From positions 682,001-746,000 of the forward strand of contig NZ_JBITDV010000001.1 of NCBI RefSeq assembly GCF_044454545.1: DNA of 64,000 nucleotides. The letters run 5' to 3'. Origin of the DNA: Cryptosporangium sp044454545. GTDB lineage: Bacteria > Actinomycetota > Actinomycetes > Mycobacteriales > Cryptosporangiaceae. The notes below the pieces were generated by a model, which saw nothing but the letters and a program-made list of their open reading frames with translations, had not been told where the DNA came from and searched no databases. The translations under genes were made by a program, and so were the position numbers. Below, one piece after another: positions 58,839-64,000 of the stretch. The number at the start of each line of letters is the position of its first letter. Position 1 is the stretch's first letter.

Positions 58839-59830
58839 GCCCGGACGCGACGACCCCGAGCGGGGTGCTGCTGGCCATCGACGGGGGGAACAGCAAGACC
58901 GACGTCGCGGTGCTCGACCGGGCCGGCCGCCTGCTGGCCCGCCGGCGCGGGCCGGGGTACTCCCCGCACGTCCTCGGCGTGCCCGGCTCGGTGGCCGCGA
59001 TCGAGACGCTGGCCCGGGAGGCGCTGCGGAGCGCGGGACTCGACCTCGGGCCCGTCGCGGTCGCCCACACGGCCGCCTACCTGGCCGGCGTGGATCTGAC
59101 CCGGGAACGGCGGGAGATGCTCGCCGCCGTGACCTCGCGCGGATGGTCGCGCTCGGCCGTGGTCGACAACGACACGTTCGCCGTGCTGCGGCTGGGCACG
59201 GCCGGCGGCGAGGGCGTCGCGGTGGTGTGCGGCGCCGGGATCAACTGCGTCGGGGTGTCGGGCTCCCAGGTCGTGCGGTTCCCGTCGCTGGGCACCGTGT
59301 CCGGCGACTGGGGTGGCGGTCTGCAACTGGGGGCCGAGGTCATGTCGGCCGCCGCGCGGGCCGAGGACGGGCGGGGTCCGGCCACCGTGCTGGCGGCGGC
59401 GGTGATCGCGCACTTCGGCGTCGCCTCCGTGCTGGAAGCGATCGAGGCGTTCCACTTCGGAGACTTCTCGCCGGAACGTTTCGGCGAGCTGTGCCCGGTG
59501 GCGTTCCGGCTCGCCGAGGAGGGTGATGCCGTCGCCGGTGGCCTCGTCGACCGGCTCGCCGGAGAGATCGCCGATTTCGTGGGGGCGTCGTTGCGTCGGC
59601 TGGACCTGCGCGGCCGCGACGTTCCGGTGGTTCTCGGCGGTGGCATCCTCGCCGGCGGCGACCGGCGCCTGCTGGGCGGCGTGTTCGACCGGGTGCTCCC
59701 CGAGTTCCCCCGCGCCCGGTTCGTGCACGCCGACGAGCCGCCGGTGATCGGGTCGGCGCTGCTGGGGCTGGATCATCTCGGGATCACCGGCGACACGGCG
59801 GTGCGCGCGGCGTTCCGGGTGGCCGCCTGA
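58835..59830 (+). CDS. BadF/BadG-type ATPase, N-acetylglucosamine-kinase-like
   Basis: The 331-residue protein starts at a GTG overlapping the GH4 stop by 4 bases. It has the ASKHA nucleotide-binding phosphate loops LLAIDGGNSKTDVAVLD and VVVCGAGINCVGV, GDWGGGLQLGAEVM, and VVLGGGILAGG. This is the layout of eukaryote-type N-acetylglucosamine kinases. As the last gene of the ROK-transporter-GH4 operon it probably phosphorylates the released or imported sugar. Whether that is glucose, glucosamine or another sugar is open. Confidence 0.9.
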   Translation: MSPDATTPSGVLLAIDGGNSKTDVAVLDRAGRLLARRRGPGYSPHVLGVPGSVAAIETLAREALRSAGLDLGPVAVAHTAAYLAGVDLTRERREMLAAVTSRGWSRSAVVDNDTFAVLRLGTAGGEGVAVVCGAGINCVGVSGSQVVRFPSLGTVSGDWGGGLQLGAEVMSAAARAEDGRGPATVLAAAVIAHFGVASVLEAIEAFHFGDFSPERFGELCPVAFRLAEEGDAVAGGLVDRLAGEIADFVGASLRRLDLRGRDVPVVLGGGILAGGDRRLLGGVFDRVLPEFPRARFVHADEPPVIGSALLGLDHLGITGDTAVRAAFRVAA

Positions 59831-59864
59831 AGGCCACCGGTGTTGGACGCCGCCGCGACGGGCC

Positions 59865-61631
59865 TCAGGACGTGTGGTGCACCTCCTGCAGAGCGTGAAC
59901 GGGCGTCGGAATGCCCTCCAGCCGGGCCTTGAGCTGCAGAGCCAGGTAGAGCGAGTAGTAGCGCGACTGGTGCAGGTTGCCGCCGTGGAACCACAGCCCC
60001 TCCTGCTGGGTGGGCTTCCACATGTTGCGCTCCTCGCCCTCCCACGGGCCCGGGTCCTTGGCGGTGTCGGAGCCCAGCCCCCATACCTTGCCGACCTTGT
60101 CGGCCATCGGCTGCCCGACGATGTCCGCGGCCAGTCCGTTCATCGAGCCGTAGCCGGTGGCGTAGACGACGACGTCGGCCGGCAGTTCCTGCCCGGTGTC
60201 GAGCTTCACCGAGTGTTCGGTCAGCTCGACGACCTGGCCTTGAGCCACGGGGACCTCGCCGTCGGCCACCAGGTCGGCCGCGCCGACGTCGATGTAGTAG
60301 CCCGAGCCGCGGCGCAGGTACTTCAGGAACAGCCCGGACCCGTCGTCGCCCCAGTCGTGGCGGAAGCCGGACTTCTCCAGGCGGGCGTAGAACTCCTTGT
60401 CGTGCTCGGCGATGGCCTCGTAGACCGGGATCTGGACCGTCGGCAGGAACCGGTACGGCAGCGAGGCGAAGATCGTGTCGGCCTTGTGCGTGGTGACGCC
60501 CGCGGCGACGGCCCGCTCGGAGTAGAGGTCGCCGAGCGCGAGGTTCATCAGCGAGTCCGACCGCACGATGTGCGTCGAGCTGCGCTGCACCATCGTGACG
60601 TCCGCCCCGGCCTCCCACAGCGCGCCGCAGATGTCGAACGCCGAGTTGTTCGACCCGATGACGACGACCTTCGAGTTCCGGTACGCGTCCGGCCCCGGGT
60701 GGGCCGAGCTGTGGTGCTGCTCCCCGGCGAACACGTCCTGCCCCGGGATGACCGGCACGTTGGGCTTTCCGGAAACGCCGAGGGCGAAGACGAGCTGCTT
60801 GGGCCGCAACACCCGCTCCTCCCCCGCCCGGTCCACGGTGACCGTCCATTCCTTCCGGACGTCGTCCCAGCTCGCGGTTTTCGCGGTGCTGGAACCCCAG
60901 TAGTTGACCTCCATGACCCGGGTGTACATCTCGAGCCAGTCGCCGATCTTGTCCTTCGGGGCGAACACCGGCCAGTTCTCCGGGAACGGCAGATAGGGCA
61001 AGTGGTCGTACCAGACCGGGTCGTGCAGGCAGAGCGACTTGTACCGGCTGCGCCACTGGTCACCGGGCCGCTCGTGCCGGTCGAGAACCACGTGGTCGAC
61101 GCCGAGCCGGCGCAGCCGCGCGCCCAGCGCGATGCCACCCTGGCCGCCGCCGATGACCACGACGTACGGGTGGGGATCCTCGAGCTCGGCCGCGCGCCGC
61201 TCGGTCCAGGTGACCCGGTCCTTCCGGGCACCGTGCTCCACGCCCTTGGGCCGGGTCTCTTCGTGGCCTTTCAGCTCGTCGAGCGTGGTGAGGAGCGTGA
61301 ACGCGCCCTCGGCGGTGAGCCGCAGCAGGCCGGAGCCCCGCCCGGCCGCGGTCTCGAACGTGAAGTACGCGGTCGTGACGCCGTCGGCCTCTTCCGGCTC
61401 CTCTCCGTCGGCGACGCGGAAGTTCGACGCGTCAGCGGTGGTTGCGGCGACCAGGTCGCGCACCCCGTCACGGTTCTCGACCGTGGTGATGTTCCAGGTG
61501 AACGCGACCAGGTCGCGCCAGAAGCTGCCCGGCGCGAACAGCTGCGCCGCGCGGTCCGGGTCTCGCGCGGCGAGAGCGGCTTCGAAGTCGTTGAGCCAGT
61601 TGGTGACAGTGTCGGACGCCGTGGGAGACAT
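59865..61631 (-). CDS. NTF2-like domain fused to a flavin-containing monooxygenase
   Basis: The ATG at 61631 is chosen because AAAGGAG is 6 bases before it; a further upstream ATG exists. The 588-residue protein has an N-terminal NTF2/SnoaL-like domain (about 1-125: ALAARDPDRAAQLFAPGSFWRDLVAFTW) and an FMO-type part: FAD site VVVIGGGQGGIALGARL (about 157), GDQWRSRYKSLCLHDPVWYDHLPYLPFP, FMO motif FAGEQHHSSAH, and NADPH site VVVIGSNNSAFDICG. FMO/BVMO-type enzymes insert oxygen into ketones, amines or sulfides. The NTF2 fusion is known in fungal and bacterial FMO homologues; substrate unknown. Confidence 0.88.
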   Translation of the reverse strand: MSPTASDTVTNWLNDFEAALAARDPDRAAQLFAPGSFWRDLVAFTWNITTVENRDGVRDLVAATTADASNFRVADGEEPEEADGVTTAYFTFETAAGRGSGLLRLTAEGAFTLLTTLDELKGHEETRPKGVEHGARKDRVTWTERRAAELEDPHPYVVVIGGGQGGIALGARLRRLGVDHVVLDRHERPGDQWRSRYKSLCLHDPVWYDHLPYLPFPENWPVFAPKDKIGDWLEMYTRVMEVNYWGSSTAKTASWDDVRKEWTVTVDRAGEERVLRPKQLVFALGVSGKPNVPVIPGQDVFAGEQHHSSAHPGPDAYRNSKVVVIGSNNSAFDICGALWEAGADVTMVQRSSTHIVRSDSLMNLALGDLYSERAVAAGVTTHKADTIFASLPYRFLPTVQIPVYEAIAEHDKEFYARLEKSGFRHDWGDDGSGLFLKYLRRGSGYYIDVGAADLVADGEVPVAQGQVVELTEHSVKLDTGQELPADVVVYATGYGSMNGLAADIVGQPMADKVGKVWGLGSDTAKDPGPWEGEERNMWKPTQQEGLWFHGGNLHQSRYYSLYLALQLKARLEGIPTPVHALQEVHHTS

Positions 61632-61717
61632 GAGACTCCTTTGGTTCATGTACTCGTCTGCCCGTCCACGTTCGTCGCTTGACGCGAATTGGTCAACGCT
61701 CGGGGTAGCGTCGGGCG

Positions 61718-62377
61718 ATGCAGCGGGCGGCGCGCGGCCGGTGGGTGAACGGGCTCCTGGTCGCGGGTTTCGTCGCGCTCACCGCGGCCCTGGTCTGGTG
61801 GCCGCCGGTGCTGGACGTCGATCGCGCGGTGCGCGACTGGGGCGACGCGCACCGGCCGCCGTGGCTGCACACGATCCTGGTGGGGTTCGACCTGCTCGGC
61901 CAGCGCGGCCTGGCCCTGCCGCTGGTGCTCGTCGTCGCGGTCGTGGTGGCGGTCCGGCGTCGCTCGGTGCGCCCGCTCGTGCTGGCCGTGGGCGCCGCCG
62001 CCGTCAGCAGCGCGCTCGTCGAGGCCCTGAAGCGCTGGACGTCACGCGGGGCGCCGCACCACGGCTCGATCCTGATGTTCAGCGGCGACCCCGCGGTGGA
62101 GTATCCCTCCGGGCACGTCAGCAACGGTCTCGTCTACTACGCGGTGCTGGCGATCCTGTTGTCGGGCATCCTGAGCCCGGCCGGACGACAGCTCGTGCGC
62201 TGGCTCCCCGGCGTGCTGGTGTTCGTCGGAACCACGTATCTGGGCTGGCACTGGCTCACCGACAGCGTCGGCGGCTACCTGCTCGGGCTGCTCCTGGTCC
62301 GGCTGATCCCCGACGATCCGCTCGGCACCGGACGGGTCAGCACGGCGTCGTCCGCTGCGTCGCCGAATCGGCGATGA
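61718..62377 (+). CDS. PAP2 family phosphatase
   Basis: The 219-residue membrane protein has the PAP2 catalytic blocks: KRWTSRGAP (motif 1), YPSGHVSN (motif 2, nucleophile-activating His) and GWHWLTDSVGG (motif 3 with the catalytic His). Six hydrophobic segments are visible. PAP2 enzymes remove phosphate from lipid phosphates such as phosphatidic acid or undecaprenyl diphosphate, on the outer face of the membrane. The C-terminus overlaps the convergent lipoprotein gene by 41 bases. Confidence 0.9.
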   Translation: MQRAARGRWVNGLLVAGFVALTAALVWWPPVLDVDRAVRDWGDAHRPPWLHTILVGFDLLGQRGLALPLVLVVAVVVAVRRRSVRPLVLAVGAAAVSSALVEALKRWTSRGAPHHGSILMFSGDPAVEYPSGHVSNGLVYYAVLAILLSGILSPAGRQLVRWLPGVLVFVGTTYLGWHWLTDSVGGYLLGLLLVRLIPDDPLGTGRVSTASSAASPNRR

Positions 62378-62879
62378 ACCAGGCGCCCTGGATCTGTTTG
62401 GCCTCGGCCGTCTGCACGTACCGCCGGAGTTCGCCCCGCCGGGTGAGCGTCTTCTTCGACCTCTGGTCCACCGGCGGCGACTGCGACATGTCCAGGCAGA
62501 CCCGCAGCGCGGCCGTGGGCGGCCGGCTGTGCAGGTCGACCGAGGTGACCTCGACGCTCCAGGCCGGCCGATCGCGATAGACGACCTTCCGGGCGCGCAG
62601 ATCGTCGAGCGTCTGGATGATGCTGCTCAGCTCGGGTTCGCTCAGGTACTTCGCGAAGTCGCTCCGGCGGTAGGTCCCGGACGTCGCGGCGTCGGCGAAC
62701 ACGCGGTAGAAGGAGTCGTAGGTGTCTTTGACCGCGGTGCGGGCGGCGTCCTCGTCGGCCTTCGTGGACGTCGTCGACGTCCGCGTGGAGGCGGCGTCCG
62801 GCCGGCGGTCGCAGGCGACCGCCGAGCCGGTGAGGACCATCGTCAACAGCGCGGCGCAGCATCGGCGGGTCATCGTCAC
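62337..62879 (-). CDS. Putative lipoprotein of unknown function
   Basis: The 180-residue product, from GTG 62879, has a lipoprotein-type signal with lipobox SAVAC (Cys23) and a Ser/Thr linker. The mature part begins with a helix (EDAARTAVKDTYDSFYRVFADAATSG) and continues with beta-strands (VTSVDLHSRPPTAALRVCLDMSQSPPVDQ, GELRRYVQTAEAKQIQGAWFIAD), an NTF2-like pattern seen in several actinobacterial lipoproteins. Function unknown. GGGG lies 7 bases before the GTG; an ATG two codons later is possible. Confidence 0.75.
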   Translation of the reverse strand: MTMTRRCCAALLTMVLTGSAVACDRRPDAASTRTSTTSTKADEDAARTAVKDTYDSFYRVFADAATSGTYRRSDFAKYLSEPELSSIIQTLDDLRARKVVYRDRPAWSVEVTSVDLHSRPPTAALRVCLDMSQSPPVDQRSKKTLTRRGELRRYVQTAEAKQIQGAWFIADSATQRTTPC

Positions 62880-62973
62880 GTCCGTACCCCGTTCGACGTG
62901 AGAGGAGATCAGCGGACCGTAGTGTTAGTCATACGTACCGTGTCCACGCCGAGTTCAGGGTCTGACCGCAGTT

Positions 62974-63015
62974 ATCCGCGAAGCACCGCGAGATTCATCC
63001 GCGAAGCACCGCGAG
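62974..63015. repeat. 19-bp direct repeat at the 3' end of the CocE-type gene
   Basis: ATCCGCGAAGCACCGCGAG occurs at 62974-62992 and again at 62997-63015, offset by 23 bases. The second copy holds the last codons of the gene; the first is a duplicate just past its stop. Confidence 0.85.
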
Positions 63016-64000
63016 CGTGATCCGGGAGCCGGCCGGGAAGACCTCGAAGCCGCAGGAGCGACCGCCGGTCGCGACGCCGAACGGCTCCGGCGTACCCGGG
63101 TTGCGGGCGTACCGCGGGAACGCGCCCCCACTGACCTGCACCCGCAGGCGATGCCCGGCGCGGAACCGGTAGGCGGTGGGGAACAGCTCCACCGCCACGG
63201 CCCGCACGCCCTCGTCGTCCGCCTCGGGGTTGTCCGGAGCACGCGGGTCCAGCCGCCGGATGCCGTCCACGACGTTGCGCGAGACGCCCTTCTCGTCGAC
63301 GTCGCAGAGCCGCACGAACACGTCCGCATAAGGCAGTTCGGTCCGAACGTGCACGGTCGCGGAGACCGGACCGACGACGTCCACCGCCGACCGCAGGACC
63401 GGACCGGTGTAGGTCAGCACGTCGCTGCGGCCTTCGACCGCGGTGTTGTCGGCCTGCTTGCCGGGGGGCTGCAGCAACGGCCCGCCGACGGCCGGGGTCG
63501 GGTCGGCCGGGTCGTAGGTGAACCGGCGCGGCTCGGCTCCCCCGGCCTCCGGCTCGTCGCCGAGCCGGCCGCCGCGTCGCAGGTGCAGCACCTGCTCGCC
63601 GGCCGCGGCCGGCGGCCAGGACTCGAACCCCAGCCACCGATCGGCCTGCTGCAGGTAGACGCGGACCGGCGCACCGGTCGGCGCCGATCCGCCGTTGAGG
63701 TGATGGTCGAGCCAGGCGACGTCGGTGCGCAGGATCGCCCGCAGCTCGCCGATCTCCCCGTGCAGCCAGGGGCCGACGATGAGCCGCGCGGGGTTTCCGG
63801 CCTCGCGCAGCGCGGTGTAGTCGGCCAGGTTGCCGCCGAGGAACAGGTCCCACCAGCCGGTGACCATGTTGGCCGGCGGCATCCGGTCGTAGCCGGCATC
63901 GTGGTCGGCCTGCGACCAGAACGTGTCGCCCGGCTCGGAGTGGGCGATCCAGTCGCGCCAGAACGGCACCGGGGCGTCGGCGACGGCCACGTCGGCGGCC
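62995..64000 (-). CDS. CocE/NonD-type S15 hydrolase, C-terminal part (cut by window edge)
   Basis: The minus frame is open from the right edge to a stop at 62995, so the N-terminus with the catalytic serine lies outside. The visible 335 residues carry the rest of the catalytic machinery: Asp in VTGWWDLFLGGNLADY and His in LIVGPWLHGEIGEL. The C-terminal jelly-roll domain of the S15 family follows (RVYLQQADRWLGFESWPP ... VLTYTGPVLRSAVDVVGPVSATVHVRTELPYADVFVRLCDVDEKG). Such enzymes are esterases (cocaine-esterase type) or X-Pro dipeptidyl peptidases; this one cannot be assigned more exactly. Confidence 0.88.
   Translation of the reverse strand, partial: AADVAVADAPVPFWRDWIAHSEPGDTFWSQADHDAGYDRMPPANMVTGWWDLFLGGNLADYTALREAGNPARLIVGPWLHGEIGELRAILRTDVAWLDHHLNGGSAPTGAPVRVYLQQADRWLGFESWPPAAAGEQVLHLRRGGRLGDEPEAGGAEPRRFTYDPADPTPAVGGPLLQPPGKQADNTAVEGRSDVLTYTGPVLRSAVDVVGPVSATVHVRTELPYADVFVRLCDVDEKGVSRNVVDGIRRLDPRAPDNPEADDEGVRAVAVELFPTAYRFRAGHRLRVQVSGGAFPRYARNPGTPEPFGVATGGRSCGFEVFPAGSRITLAVLRG

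Overview
The window comes from a very GC-rich chromosome with tightly packed genes, many GTG starts and frequent 4-base ATGA/GTGA overlaps. Families such as Ser/Thr kinases with a single membrane helix, F420/FMN luciferase-like oxidoreductases, DUF4360, ROK regulators and above all mycofactocin-type short-chain dehydrogenases point to a soil-type Actinomycetota. The genus cannot be fixed from sequence alone. No rRNA, tRNA, CRISPR array or replication origin was recognised.

Left part (1-16.9 kb). A large LuxR/MalT-type ATPase regulator runs off the left edge. Next comes a compact locus of a cytosolic-looking S8 protease, a divergent TPR-CHAT (caspase-like) protein, and a translationally coupled pair of a small orphan protein and a sigma-70-like factor. 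This is the most interesting locus here. After it lie MmcQ/YjbR, YhhN and GNAT genes, two overlapping Ser/Thr kinase genes, a methyltransferase, a SulP transporter and a RutA/RutB-like oxygenase-amidohydrolase pair, possibly preceded by a Cys-rich mini-ORF and a hairpin.

Middle (17-37 kb). Two tandem DUF4360 secreted proteins, a DUF808 membrane protein and a decayed gene remnant precede a TetR-esterase pair with a clear palindromic operator. From 35.8 kb back to 22.2 kb lies a long minus-strand catabolic cluster: hydrolase, ABC importer (separate permease, lipoprotein, fused ATPase-permease), acyl-CoA ligase, fused E1 dehydrogenase, four short-chain dehydrogenases (three of the mycofactocin-coupled type) and an XRE-cupin regulator. 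It looks like uptake and stepwise oxidation of an alcohol- or ester-type carbon source. It is bounded by a short IS630-derived element whose transposase has lost its catalytic domain and gained a long Ala/Gly/Pro insert.

Right part (37-64 kb). This holds an acetoacetyl-CoA synthetase flanked by luciferase-like genes, two two-component systems, a TetR gene with twin operators, a PLD-family protein, a PadR-membrane protein operon, and a ROK-regulated sugar operon (lipoprotein, two permeases, GH4 glycosidase, BadF-type kinase) with a readable promoter and operator. The end carries an NTF2-FMO fusion, a PAP2 phosphatase and a CocE-type hydrolase cut by the right edge. In-frame tandem repeats of 18 or 24 bp recur in interdomain linkers of several unrelated genes across the window.
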